64,000 nt of DNA, from positions 992,001 to 1,056,000 of the forward strand of contig NW_026570225.1 in the NCBI RefSeq assembly GCF_019649055.1, given 5' to 3'. Within the stretch, counting starts at the first letter, position 1. Every line of letters begins with the position of its first letter. The position numbers and the translations under genes were made by a program. This stretch comes from Paramacrobiotus metropolitanus. Taxonomy: Eukaryota > Tardigrada > Eutardigrada > Parachela > Macrobiotidae. Positions 1-12,366 of the stretch are shown one piece after another. The notes under the pieces are model-generated. The model did no database searches, was not told the DNA's origin, and was given only the letters and a program-made list of their open reading frames with translations.

Positions 1-826
1 TGGGCGGAGTTGTCCAATCAGCTTTTGCTACTTCATTCTTTTTTAGGCCCCTTTGTGATGTGCAGGTCGGCTTGCCCTTTTTTGCGGCGCCAAAATGTTG
101 CCTTGTTGTCAATTACGTAGCACTTTGTTTGATTGTTTTCTGAAATTGTGAACTACATGTACTGACGATCTTGAATTGTACCAACCACAGGACAATAAAG
201 GCTGAGACACCAGTGACCAGGCTGGGCCCGCGGGCGGACCGGTGATCCAACACTGAGCCTGAATTGTATTGTCTATGTAACCAATGGGGACGTTTCAGAA
301 GGTTTGATTGGTTACAGTTGCATATTATAAGAAACGTGTTTGGATCGCGAGATCCGTCTATTGACATAGCGAATAGTTGTTTCGCTTCGGCACGTCCAAA
401 TCCTGACTATTACGCATGTCTTTTAATGATTCAAGAAAACCCGCAACGGGAAAGCTTGCCAAGTTCGCTAATTTCTGTTGTGGGAAATTTCGAATTTCAG
501 TTTTTCTAAGCAGAAGGAGGAATATTACGTCTTTTGTTTGATCTACGAGGCAGTTCAATCCGTCGAAAATTTTTGACGTTTAGGTTAGTGCTAACATTTT
601 GGCTCATCGGTTGTTGTTGTCCTGCTGTACGTGGTGCACTGGTGTTTGAACAGTTTGATCAAAGTTTTCCTGCGCGTTATTAGAGTTGTTAGCAGAACAC
701 TGATTGACTAATCACTACGCCCGTGAAGTTGAAATACTTCAGTTGGCTGAGTTGCTTTTAGCTTGGTCCATATCCGTTACTGGTGACTGCATTCATAGGA
801 ATTTGAAATCTCCGATCCAGACAACG
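1..826. other. Upstream region of TUFM, no gene recognised
   Basis: I see no ORF with convincing protein character here. Frames on both strands are short and have mixed composition. The stretch should hold the TUFM promoter and 5' UTR; a small in-frame extension upstream of the chosen TUFM start has no mitochondrial-leader character. Confidence 0.5.
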
Positions 827-3025
827 ATGGCTACCGCATTGCTCTCCAGCTTGGAAAGGAGCCTGACGCTCGCGCAGAGACCTTGTTGTTACAAAGTGCT
901 TCAATGCAGATTCGCGACTGATCCCAGCTGCTTTCCGCGGGTTGTCCTCGATCGTTTCCAGCAAGAACTGGGAAGTACGCAAGCTTTCGAAATGCAAACC
1001 ATCCGGTTTTTTTGTTTATAATTTGATGAACTATGCATACGGTTCATTAAAACAGGCGCACCCAAGCGATTTTACGCTGCTCCTGCTAGCGAAAAGAAAG
1101 TTTTTGCGAGGGACAAACCTCATTGCAACGTGGGGACCATTGGACATGTTGACCATGGAAAAACTACACTGACTGCGGCCATTACTAAAAGTACATGCCG
1201 TCGTTTCCTTTAGAAAACTGAGCAGTCGAAATAAAAGGATAGGCCGTAAATTCTTGATTTTGAAGACAACTTGAAACTTAATTTGAGCGTTTTGGCAAGA
1301 AATTTACGATTACAAGCTGACAGATCTTTAAATGTTTTATTTCCTCAGTTCTTGCGGAGGAGAACAAAGCCAAATATGCCAAATACGAAGATATTGACAA
1401 TGCCCCGGAAGAACGAGCTCGCGGCATCACCATCAACGCCGCGCACATCGAGTACGCCACGGATAATCGGCATTACGCCCATGTTGACTGTCCCGGCCAC
1501 GCGGATTATATTAAGGTAGAAGAAGTCCACATTCCGGTCTTGGGATGTCCGTGTGTTTGACAGAAAGTGTTGTATGTAGAACATGATCACGGGTACCGCG
1601 CAAATGGATGGAGCCATTTTGGTATGGAGTGTTTGATTGCGTCAGAACTGGCTGGATCGGAACGACAAACTACATTGTACCGTTGCAGGTGGTGGCGGCC
1701 ACGGACGGCGTGATGCCACAGACCCGTGAGCATCTGATCTTGGCCAAGCAGATCGGCGTGGAGAAAATTGTGGTGTTTATTAACAAAGTCGACCAGGCTG
1801 ACAGCGAGATGGTTGAGCTGGTGGAAATGGAAGTGCGCGAAGTGATGAATACGTTCGGCTACAAAGGCGACGAGTCACCCGTGATCAAGGGTTCAGCTTT
1901 ATACGCTCTGGAAGGAAAAGAGGAGGGAAAGAAGGCTGTAAAGGAACTCCTGGCGGCTGTTGACAGCTATGTTCCCATTCCTGAACGCGATTTGGACAAA
2001 ACGTTCTTTATGCCTATCGAGCACGTGCACTCGATCCCCGGTAAGACGCAACAAATGAAGTCTTTTGCCGGATTTTCGAGCAGTCATATACTCAGACGCA
2101 TGTTTGACTCGCTTTGATGGATTTCGTAATGATCATGTCGTTCCGTAGGCCGTGGAACTGTAGTCACTGGGTTGTTGGAGCGAGGGCTTATTAAGAAGGG
2201 CGATGCTTGTGAGATCATTGGATACGGAAAACAGGTGAAGTCCACGGTGACCGGCGTGGAGATGTTTCGACAGATATTGGATCGATCGGAAGCCGGCGAT
2301 CAGCTGGGAGCCCTCCTTCGCGGTATTAAACGAGATGAAGTACGACGTGGGATGGCCCTCTGCAAACCAGGTAATGAGGCAGTATTTTCGTTGGTTTGGT
2401 ACTTTGGTGTAGGGATAATGAAGATTGCTTGTGTAGGTACATTCACACAGCACGATCAACTGGAAGCGCAGGTATGTTACGAGTGTAATATAATTTAACA
2501 TTGACCAGTTTGTGGATCGACATAAGCACAAACTACAAGGCGTATACTTGATTGAATCGTAATCCACATTTTTCTTGTTGTTAGATATACATGCTAACGA
2601 AAGAGGAGGGAGGCAGTACGAAAGCCATTCCCAGTCTATTCCGACCCCACATGTTCTGCAAAACATGGGACGTTCAGACCGAACTCCACTTGGGCGAAGG
2701 AAAAGATATGATTATGCCGGGAGAAAACGGATTGTACGGAAACTTTTGAACATCTGTTAACCTATTTGTACTAGAGTTAATTTATCTTTGTAGGTTCAAG
2801 TTGAGGCTGCTTAAGCCTATGGTAATGGCGCCTGGTTTTCGGTTTACCCTGCGCACTGGCGTACAGACCCTCTGTACCGGAGTAATCACGAAAATGCTGC
2901 CTAATTTGACGGATAATGAGAAGGAGTTCATGTCGTTGAACAGAGAAAAGAAACTGAAGATTCTGGAAGGGAAAGCTGTGCTTCCCAGCCAGCGACACTT
3001 GAAACAAGCGAAGGCCAAAGCATAG
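827..3025 (+). CDS. TUFM: Mitochondrial elongation factor Tu
   Basis: GTPase that delivers aminoacyl-tRNA to the mitochondrial ribosome. Nine exons read through in frame to 493 aa: 827-974, 1056-1190, 1349-1515, 1580-1621, 1689-2040, 2149-2370, 2437-2471, 2585-2733, 2794-3025. The first ~50 residues are a basic, Ser/Leu-rich matrix-targeting leader (start [13 protein letters not shown]). GTPase motifs follow: P-loop GHVDHGKT at about residues 79-86, then DCPGHAD and NKVD. Domains II and III ([19 protein letters not shown]) are complete. Exons 4 and 7 are microexons of 42 and 35 bp. The protein continues about 28 residues beyond the usual end of mammalian mitochondrial EF-Tu with a Lys/Arg-rich tail. 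It lies tail-to-tail with the GPAT gene. Identity is secure; splice sites are manual but all phases agree. Confidence 0.95.
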
Positions 3026-3510
3026 TCTGAGAGTGTGTGCCGTCAGTCTATTTCCCTCTTTTGTATGTTCTCCAGTGCGGTATGATGTTATCCAAGCATA
3101 TATTATTATCTCTCTATCACTTACAACTTACAGCAATGGATTTGTGAACGTGTTGGGTGTAATAGTGTACATTAAAGCAATCCAAGTGTTCCGGAGGTTG
3201 TGTGTAAGTTAGCATAAATCAACTTGTAGTTTACAAGCTTAAATCAAACATCAATTTGGTCTTGTTAACACAATAAACAAAATCCACAACAAAAAGTCAA
3301 AAAACAACACTGACGACAGTTAAAATTAGGGGCTTTTTGGTTATCTGATCAGTAATGTATTATAACAAGCTGTTGCTGTCAATCTTCCGATATGATGCGA
3401 TAAAATCTCTAAAGTCAAATATATGTAAAATATTGTTAATATTCTGAAAAATTTCTGATCTCGATTGCCAGATTGTTCGTTCTCCGAACAACAGAACTCA
3501 AAACCCACGA
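3026..3510. other. 3' intergenic space between convergent TUFM and GPAT genes
   Basis: AT-rich convergent gap with candidate polyadenylation signals (for example AATAAA near 3272 on +). No coding potential is seen. Confidence 0.5.
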
Positions 3511-5521
3511 TCAATCTGAGGAAGGTTCATTCCTCTGCTTCCCTGAGATCCTATCACCCAGCGCTTTCTGCTGCTCTTTTCTCCACCTACTCTCGGAAGG
3601 TCTTTTGGATTCAGGAAAAAATCGAGGATCCCAGTCGATATCAACCAAACCGCCTTTCTTGGCGATTTCCATGCGCACACGGTTAGCGAATTGCGTGGCA
3701 TCTTCATCCGGCTAAACGACCAAATTATTTGAGAAAACACGGACGCTGTGGGATAACGAATAAATTAATATTAGACGCACCATTTTCCGGGTTGGAGGTA
3801 GATACCACACATCACAGACAATGGCCCAGCTGGTCATCATGTCCCAGATGTGATCCTGCATAGTCGGTTGGTTGCCCCAGAATGCATCGCCAAATATGGG
3901 GTTATAACGGATGGCCACCGGATATACGAGTGCATCGACTTCAAAGCTGCCTTTTTTGAACATCATGACGGAGGTATTGTTCACGCAAGCGCCTGCAAAT
4001 CGTGCGGTTGGCGAATTAAATCACATCAACGCTCTGGCTCAGCCATACGCACCTTCGGGGAAGATGAGGATTGGTGGTTTCGACGGATCCAGTATATGCT
4101 CGTGCATACGCCGGCTAACGAGACTCCGATCTTTGGCTTCCGACCGTTCAAAATAAATATGATCAAAAGCCTTGGCCAAAACGTTCTGAAGGAACCCAAA
4201 TGGCCCGCCATGTTGTTGACCAACCTGAAACAAACCTAATCACAGAAACACTGAAATGAAAATTCACAAGGGCAAAGGAAAAACATACAAATGAGTAAAC
4301 ATTGTCACAGGACATGACAACCGCATCAATCGGTGATGTATGGTTGGCAACGCAAATCCCGTCTTTCTTGGCTTTGTTTTGCCTACAATTATAGTTTTAT
4401 TTGCAGAAATGAATTAATTCCTTCGGATTCGTACGCACACGCCCGACTATGACACGGCTAACTTGTAAAACACACCCAATTACCGATCATGATAGGTGCA
4501 GTGCAGCGTCAGAGCCCTGGCCAGAATGCGGAAACTGACCAGACTGGAGTATGTAACCAGGCGCGATTTTATTTTACCGTCGCGCAGTTTGGAACAGATT
4601 GTCGCAGTGATAATCAAAAAGAGCAACCCAAAAATACAGACAATCAATCGAACGGGAAACAGGAGAAAGTGCCGAAAGAGAAAGCCCAGTCCCCACAACA
4701 CGCTCAACCGGAAGCTGATGTACTGGTAGCCTTTGTTGGTTCGCGTCAAGAGATTCCAGTATGGTAATTCTACAAAACAATACAAAACCAAAGCCGTATA
4801 AACTGGCAAGAGAAAAAGCAATTTTCGGTGCACGAGCAGCTACAGCACCACCAAAAATGCGCAGTGGTTGTGCGGCTGCAAAAATAATATACAAAAAAGC
4901 GTATTACCGATTACAGCGTACGAGTATAAGGATTCACCTAATTCCGTTCTAAATAAAAAATTACTGTCTATAAAACGATAAACGCAATATTATAAACCAG
5001 CGCAAAGAAAACATCTTTAAACTTCCTGCGATCTCGGATACATCAGTGTGCTCTACCTTCGGCATCGAAAGCCTTCGTAACGTCATCTTCCACAATGGCC
5101 CGCAGTCCTGATCTGAGTAATGTGAACGTGCTGGAAAGCTTAAACTGACTGGGCTCCATCTCTTCCACTTCAACCTGCAGTGGCTTAGTCGCAGCATCAT
5201 CTTCCAAGAGATCAGCTCTGGCCTGCAGCTGCGACCACGTTTTTTCCGGCCGCTGAAAGAGCTCTACGGCCGACAGCTTAGAGTCCAATCGCCGTTTTCC
5301 ATACTATCAAGAAACAGAATTTCTTCGCAAAACGTGAGTCTACGGCGGATTCATGCACCACTTGCCTGCAGCAGCCACAAAATCGTTTTAATGTAGCCCG
5401 AACGCAGACCCACTCTGACATTAAAAACTCCCTCAATAATAATAAATAAGGCAATCAAAAACTCGATTATCAGGAGATATTTTAAAACTCCAAATAGTAT
5501 GAACGCCACTCTAGTGATCAT
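3511..5521 (-). CDS. GPAT4: Glycerol-3-phosphate acyltransferase, GPAT3/GPAT4 type
   Basis: ER-membrane enzyme that acylates glycerol-3-phosphate to lysophosphatidate, the first step of glycerolipid synthesis. Seven exons on the minus strand give 455 aa, close to human GPAT4: 5366-5521, 5057-5303, 4484-4769, 4289-4382, 4053-4224, 3781-3992, 3511-3711. A hydrophobic N-terminal segment is followed by a conserved cytosolic stretch, paired membrane segments (exon 3), then the acyltransferase core. Motif I NHTSPID lies at about residues 243-249, with catalytic His and Asp. Motif II is HIYFERSE. Motif III is IFPEG at about 315-319, followed by NNTSVMMFKKGSFE. All phases match. Intron 1 appears to use a GC-AG donor (CAG|GCAAGT near 5365). 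Whether it is orthologous to GPAT3 or GPAT4 cannot be settled by eye. Confidence 0.93.
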
Positions 5522-6110
5522 CTTGGAAGAAGCACAGAACTATCTGCATGAATTTCAACAGATTTAGATGAATGTAAATACTTCCGTTAGTTCGATCAAT
5601 CACTATTACTATTGACTATTCATCTTCTTATATTACCCGGGAGGAAAAGAAGAACTGAATTATTAATGCAGATATGCAAAGTATAAGTAAAACTGTAAAA
5701 GTTTTTAGTTTGGCAGCGAAGTCACATCTTTTTCCTGCTTTAAAAATGCTTACAGTTGTCAGTTGTACGAGTCATGCAACATGAGTCATGCAAACCAAAA
5801 CAGTGGTCCAACAAAATGATATTTTATACAGTGGCCATTGGCCAACAAGTAACAACCGCCCTGAAATTCGGTTCCAGTTTTTCTGTTTTACCGGCATTAA
5901 TACAGCAGTTCGGTCACCGGAGGTACAGCCATTTTTTTGCTGCAGCTGTGCAGCATCTCTTATACCGAAATATCTATATAAATAGTAGTTTCCGTGCTTA
6001 ATTGCCATTTCTACAAATGCACAATACAGGCAACAACTAATAAAGAAAAGTCTGTACTGATTATATGAGTATAGTTTGAGATCTATATTATCACAATAAT
6101 GTATTTAAAC

Positions 6111-6186
<76 letters not shown>

Positions 6187-7262
6187 ATTTATATATATAT
6201 ATATATATATATCTATATATACATATATTTGCAGATAGTCGATAGATATCATGAATCTCTTATAGATATGTATATGGATGTTTGCAGTACTATAAAAGCA
6301 TTTACTTAGTTCCTAATAATTTTATTTTCAAGTCGGAATTACATCGTTTCGTGCAGATTATCGTGAAATTTTGACTTTGTACGCTTAAACAAAGTTAGTT
6401 AAGACCGAACACCAGTTAGTCAAGATCATCGAGATTCGACACTACTGTATTGCAGGAGTAGCCGGTTCGCAGATACAGCGACAACATCGTTGAGTTCCGA
6501 CTTTGAACTGCGCGAACATTGCGTTGTTTACGCTTTGATACCATAAACCCATATCAATCGATTTCTTTTACAGAAATATATTTCTACGCTAAAATTTCAT
6601 TTGATACGGTTTTTATAAGACTGAATAGCAGTTATACAGTCTAAGCTGTCTAACTCTAGACTTAAACGACACTTTACTTCGTGCAGATGCCATACTTCTA
6701 CAGAGGATTATAGGGAATACATTTTTGTAATTATAGTCTATAGATTATAGTTATATTATTTACGTAATTACTATAAGTATAAGCATAAGTAAAATTCAAA
6801 ATTCAGTATATTGTGCATGCTCATCGATTCTTCCTTGATTTTGCTTCAATTCTGATGATTTGTTTAAGTATTAATACGAGTATTGTACGGGCAGTGGCAG
6901 GTGAGGTTACACTTTAACCAGTGCGCCACAGATTATGACGCCCACCAAAGGCATGAGTCAATTTCCATAGGATGGCTCCGATCTGCGGCGTAATCCTTTT
7001 CTAGCGCAAAAATGCTCACAGAACGGATACCGATACGCTACAAATTTACACAGACGATGACAGACCATTCGCCAGCAAGCCAAGCAACAAGTGTGGTGCG
7101 CTTTTGTTGCGGATTTACGGACTGATACAATTTATATCTGTAGGTGATATTTTCAATAAAAATTATACTGTATCTTTTTCTAATTAGCAAACCATTTCAG
7201 TGTTTTCAGTGTCTGGCACTTGAGATTAATAATAGCCAGCGTCTTGGAAGAGGTGCGGTAAA
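5522..7262. other. Divergent intergenic region between GPAT and the PAW-domain gene
   Basis: AT-rich spacer holding a long TA microsatellite and the presumed promoters of two divergent genes. Short ORFs around 5756-6008 on both strands have no recognisable content. Confidence 0.4.
6113..6230. repeat. (TA)n microsatellite
   Basis: Nearly pure alternating TA from about 6113 to 6178. After a short CATG interruption, a second degenerate TA tract runs to about 6230. Confidence 0.95.
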
Positions 7263-8717
7263 ATGTCCTGGCAGAATCCGTACAACGCCACTCCAGCAGG
7301 TGCATTGCCTCCGGGTTACCCCACCAGCAGCACTACTGGCATGCCACCAGCAGGAAGTTACAACCAACCATATCCAGCTGGGGCTGTACCCGGGGCGCCT
7401 GGGTATCCCACTTCGGCTACGCTTCCCCCAGGTAAGGAATCCTTGCAGGGTGAGCTACCAGTACCAGTGTGAATATCGCAGCACCTCACTGTGTAAGAAT
7501 GCTGTTTTAATTACCTCGTAGAATCAGCCGTATGGTGCATTGGGCAACTGCGCGGCTCGATCATATATGTAGATGACGCTGCATTTTTTTCCGTACATCG
7601 TTGATCGCATATATGTTTATCGCTAATTAGAGTGGGTAATGACATTTTATATGAGTTTAACCGAAAAATATGTTTGTGTGCAGGTTATCCAACTAGTTCC
7701 AGCGCACTTCCGGCCGGTTACAACATGAGTGGAAGTGGACCGTACCCGGCTGGCGCGCTGAATATGCCGCCGTACAATCCAGCATTCACGCATCCTGATT
7801 CGCAGGCCCATTCTTATCCGTATCCCGGCGCTTATCCTTCCATGCAATCTCAAACGCCGTATGGTCCACAGGACGTCGTTGGCTATGTTTTCCGTTTGAG
7901 TGATCACGAAAAATCCAAGCACCACTTCGACGTGAAATATTCTCCCAGCATAGACAAGTATGTCCGCATGTCTGACCACAACCAGGAAATTGCCGGTACG
8001 TTTGTCCTTCTCTGTCTGCGTTGTTCCACGACAGTGACGACACAGATTCATATTTTAGCTCAGGGATAGCGCATTTTGAATAAATTACGATATGTGCTTG
8101 ATACCATAATAATTACAGTATTGTGCAATGCTTCCTCGATTTTCAGGATGGCGATCTTTGGTATATGCCGAACAAAACATACAGCAGAAAGTGGAACACG
8201 ATCACCAGATGTCGTATTTGGCGCGCAAGGAAAATGGCGTGTTTGGCCGTATTGAATGGCGCTTCGACTCCACTGAAGCGGGTATGTGAAACATTTGGTA
8301 TACGAGTACCGCAGTAGGAACACCATCCCCACCAGATTTCGGTTATCATGTTGCAGTTCCAAATTCCAATGCCGAAAAATGTCGGTAAGAATTACAGCGT
8401 CACATTTATATCTTGCAGGAAAACGAATTAAGCGCCTGCACGTTAAGTTCCCATGGAAGCTGTACGAAGACGGTCAGGTTCACGCCTATATCGCTACGGA
8501 GCGAGGTGAAAATATTCCCCTTAAAGATTCGGATCGCAGTCAAGAGATTTCCGGCGTGGTCGGACTTCAGCGCTTTTCTATCATCGCGGAACTGTCCCGT
8601 GGTCAAGGTGAACATGCTTGGCAGCACGCTCAACTCTTTCGCCAGAATCTCAAACCGGGATTTTTCTCAACGGATGACGCTCACTATCCCTTCCGATTCT
8701 CCGTCGAGCTGGATTAA
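7263..8717 (+). CDS. PAW-domain protein with Pro/Tyr/Gly-rich N-terminus
   Basis: Four exons (7263-7431, 7684-7995, 8147-8281, 8419-8717), all joining in phase 1, give 304 aa. Residues 1-120 are low complexity, rich in Pro, Tyr, Gly, Ala and Ser with recurring GYP/YPAG units, and begin MSWQNPYN. Residues ~128-300 match the C-terminal PAW domain of peptide:N-glycanase (NGLY1), for example KVEHDHQMSYLARKE and AELSRGQGEHAWQHAQLFRQ. In NGLY1 this domain binds mannose chains of N-glycans. The transglutaminase-fold catalytic core, PUB domain and zinc site of NGLY1 are absent, so this is not a glycanase; a glycan-binding role is inferred. No signal peptide is evident. Stand-alone PAW proteins are known from worm genomes. 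Confidence 0.88.
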
Positions 8718-9477
8718 ACAGCTCAACTTCTGAACCACTGCAAGTTATGAATTTTTACCGATTTCTTCGAATATTATCTGCTCGCTCTCATTCGGTCGAA
8801 CTTTTCTTTCCTTTCTTGCTACGATAATTAATTGGTGATTGTACTCGTATAAATTACCGATATTATTATTAAGACTTGCTATCATATTTTATTTTTTGCG
8901 TTCTAACTGATTTGTCCCAGCATGTCGTCCTTTTACTTTAGATAAACCATGAGAAACTGAAAACTTCGACTTAATATCACTCTTGGCCTGTTCTGTTTAC
9001 AAGTCCTGTAAATCTCTCGCATATCTGATTCTGTATCCATCTTTGTTGTAAAAAAATCAGCATTATCAAATTATTCGCCATTAATTTTAGAGTTCTTTAA
9101 AAAAAGCACGGCCAATTAACTGCTGCATCGGACAGACAAAACCATGTCAGAAAGACTTTTTAGCGCCGATTCCAATCAAAGGCAGATAATTTTCTTTTAT
9201 ATGAGTTAGAAAATTCTTCAGGCTGTATCCACCTTTCCGCCGGCTGGCATATTGCGATGGCAAAAGATTATCCCTGCCTGCAAAATTACCGTGGGTAGAA
9301 AAATTTAATCATTTCATCAAATTTGTCAGCAAATGCAGACTACAATAAATGAATCACATGACTTTCATCACATTTAACTGCTTTTTTCCATAAATTTTAA
9401 ACCACGAGTGCCTATAAGCTACGTAGCAAGATTTTGCTTCCAATATTATTATCCATTTAATTAATTTAGAATGACCC
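8718..9477. other. Convergent intergenic spacer
   Basis: 3' flanks of the PAW gene (+) and TEX261 (-). AT-rich, with no coding potential recognised. Confidence 0.45.
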
Positions 9478-10478
9478 TTAATAACGCCTACTTCTGACTA
9501 GCGGGACAGTTTCATTGTAATTGGGCAACACCATGTCGTTGGCTGAGAGCGATACCAATAGGGCCATGGGAACAATCCACATGAACAAAATGAAAAAAGC
9601 TGCCACTTCATTGAAGGGATAGTAGTTTTCCGTGAAGTGACGGAAAGCCAAAATGTGATTTACAACACAGAACACTGGAAAAAACCATAACGTTAACATC
9701 AATTTCAATTTGCCACTTTAATAATTATCGCAGACGATCACATTTCCGGCACTTTTTATTTTCGCATTATTATGTTGGAAAGCGTAAATTGCCGGCAAGA
9801 TTCGCAAGATCCAAATTATTTGCAGTCAGTTGATAAAAGAGACCTACCAAGAGTTCCGGCAAACCAGATGGATTTCAGCTGTATCGCAGGAAAAGTCTGC
9901 ATCAGCATAAAATGGCATACTTGAGCACACAAACCACCAGCCACCAGCGTTATGGGAAAGTTTTCCAGTGGAACAAGCAGCAAGAACAACAATGTGCAAA
10001 TCTAAAAATAGAACTATCACAGTATCAGAGTAGCTGGTATTGCATAATTTACATTTTACACTAGCTGTCACGCTTTTAGGTTTTATAATAGCGTTAGTGA
10101 AAATGCTCACCACAATCATGGACCTGATGATTTTAGCGGAAGTCTTGGTATTCTCCTCAATTAACTCCGCCAATAAATATAAGGCAACAGCTGAAAAAAA
10201 TACAGTAAAACATGAGCAGTACATTCCATTACCGTACTCACAGTGACATAGTTCATAGTCTTCAACTCTTCATACTGTTCTTACTGCCATACATAAGAGT
10301 AAGTATGTAAAATTGTATATAGAATATAAGATAATAATAAAGCAAGGTATAAATAATACCAGTGGAAATATCTATACAAATTAATTATTTAAAGTAAAAA
10401 TGACTTACATAAAGCAAAAGTGAATCCACATATAAGAAGCAGATATGATACCCAGGTCAGACAGTACAAAAACAACAT
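9478..10478 (-). CDS. TEX261: TEX261/Svp26-family membrane protein
   Basis: Small multi-pass protein of the early secretory pathway; the yeast homologue Svp26 is a COPII cargo adaptor for Golgi glycosyltransferases. Four exons on the minus strand, in phase (10409-10478, 10111-10190, 9848-10001, 9478-9674), encode 166 aa. Family landmarks are ALYLLAELIEENT near the N-terminus, QTFPAIQL in the middle, and VVNHILAFRHFTENYYPFNE followed by MALLVSLSANDMVLP near the C-terminus. About four hydrophobic segments are visible. Human TEX261 is 196 aa, and the missing residues are the C-terminal tail. The gene is head-to-head with RPL30, separated by about 0.7 kb. Confidence 0.92.
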
Positions 10479-11169
10479 TGTGAAGTTCTTTACTGGAGTC
10501 GGACCCAAATAGAATGAAGTAAGGAGATGGATGTGAGTCCTCCACAGTTCAGACGAAGATCAACCAGTGAAAACGCAGGGAATGTCAATTGTCAAGATAT
10601 AAAATGATGCTCGGACTGATGAGAGCTCGATTAGAGATCAGCTTTCAGCTGGGATGGAAATTCACTTTCACAAGGGCAATTTAAGCGTTTTTCCGACTTC
10701 AGGTTGTAGTGGTGATTTCTCAGACTGGCCCACAAAAATACAACTGTTCATTTCAGTGCAAAAAAGAATGAGACACAAAACAAAAATGGTATTTTAATAA
10801 CATTACTGAAAAAACTAATAATTATAAACTAATGGTAAATTATGACTTCTGTTACTTCACTCTGTTGCACAGCCAGAGTTCTGTGTAACAGACACCCGCC
10901 GCGAGATGCGTCTAACCCGGCGTATGGCTGTTGTAACAGATACGGCCGCAGAATCACTGCAGATTTTGCGCGTTGAAGGTTTTGAATCAATTTGATTATT
11001 TGAATCTTAGATTTCCATTTGCTTTCGACACTTTTTTGGGGAGCCCGAGAAGCTACCGTAAGGTGGGTGGAGGCTCATTGACTTTCTGAATATTAACTTT
11101 TGACTGTATTCTTTTATAGTTATCGAAACATTCAAGGGTGTACATCTGACAGCCTGCAACTAAATCACA
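10479..11169. promoter_or_regulatory. Shared upstream region of divergent TEX261 and RPL30
   Basis: The two start codons are 691 bp apart and point away from each other, so both promoters and 5' UTRs lie here. A pyrimidine-rich segment (CTTTCGACAC, near 11022) could be a TOP-like start for RPL30, but no transcription start can be proven from sequence. Confidence 0.45.
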
Positions 11170-12337
11170 ATGTCGGCCCCAGCTCAGTCCGGAGGAGCCC
11201 AGCAAGCCGCTGCGGTATCCAAGAAATCCGTAAGGGGATTCTGTTTTGTTCTGCGCTCGAGTTTTGCAGTTATGAGTATGCAGCATACGCGTACATGATA
11301 TTGAATTTCTGCTTAGCCGATCTAGTCGGAGGCTGATAAACCGTGTTACTCTAGTGAAGTAAAATTAAGCGTGATTGGAAACTGATGAGCCCGATGTTGC
11401 AGAAAAAGTCCGCGGAAAATATTAATGCCCGACTAGCTTTGGTGATGAAATCTGGAAAGTTTGTTCTTGGATACAAGCAGACTCTTAAAACTCTTCGTCA
11501 AGGAAAAGCCAAGCTTATCATTATTGCTAACAATACTCCAGCGCTCAGGTGAGTACATTTTCTTGGCTTAAACTACAACATTTAAGTTATTGAATATTAT
11601 TTTTACTGTTTAGTGTTTACAGTTAATTATTTAATAGCAGTCTGTAATGCTAAGAAGATTGTAAAATCTCACGGTCAGTAGTTACTTAATGTAGAATCTA
11701 TATAGTTAAGAATGTAAATAATAATAACAACTTGGCGTGAGTTCATTCATTATGTATAGTACTTTAAATTGTGAAAGCAAATCTACAAATATGCACCAGA
11801 TATGTCTCCGCGATACGCAATTTGTTGGTAGCTGTTTTGGCCAGTCTAATATTTCCATAAACTTTCCATCTTTGTTTAAGCGTTATATACGTATTTATTC
11901 ACTCATATTTTTTGTTTAAGGATGATTATGTTTTAATAAAATTGAATACTTATGGTACTATTGAGACTAATAATGAGATGCTGGCTGAATTATCTTTTGC
12001 GATCATAGCCTATAGATTCATGGCTTATTTCATGGATTTTTTTAAACAAAGGTGTTTTCTTGAGGTACTAAGTTACAGTTACTAACCAGTAGTCTGATCT
12101 AACTTTCGTTTATGTTCGTTTTAATTAACAGAAATTGTTTTTATTAACAGAAAATCGGAGATCGAGTACTATGCCATGCTAGCAAAAACCGGAGTCCATC
12201 ATTACACGGGAAACAATATCGAGCTGGGCACCGCCTGCGGTAAATACTTCCGAGTGGCTACGATGAGCATTACCGATCCGGGAGATTCTGATATTATCAG
12301 AACGATGCCTGGTGTTATTGACAGCCGAGGAGAATAA
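11170..12337 (+). CDS. RPL30: 60S ribosomal protein L30 (eL30)
   Basis: Cytosolic large-subunit ribosomal protein with the L7Ae-type RNA-binding fold. Three exons (11170-11229, 11403-11548, 12151-12337) give 130 aa. The conserved body begins [19 protein letters not shown] and ends with TMPGVIDSR. Human RPL30 is 115 aa; the extra length is an N-terminal Ala/Gln/Ser-rich segment ([16 protein letters not shown]). The large second intron is typical of ribosomal protein genes and could host a snoRNA, but I could not define C/D or H/ACA boxes with confidence. A polyadenylation signal AATAAA lies at 12367-12372. Confidence 0.96.
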
Positions 12338-12366
12338 ACCTGTTGTGTCATGATGTTCAAAAATGG

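Noticed and set aside
113-558. Overlapping minus- and plus-strand ORFs at the window start
   Set aside because: Random composition, no recognisable family, no splice signals that extend them.
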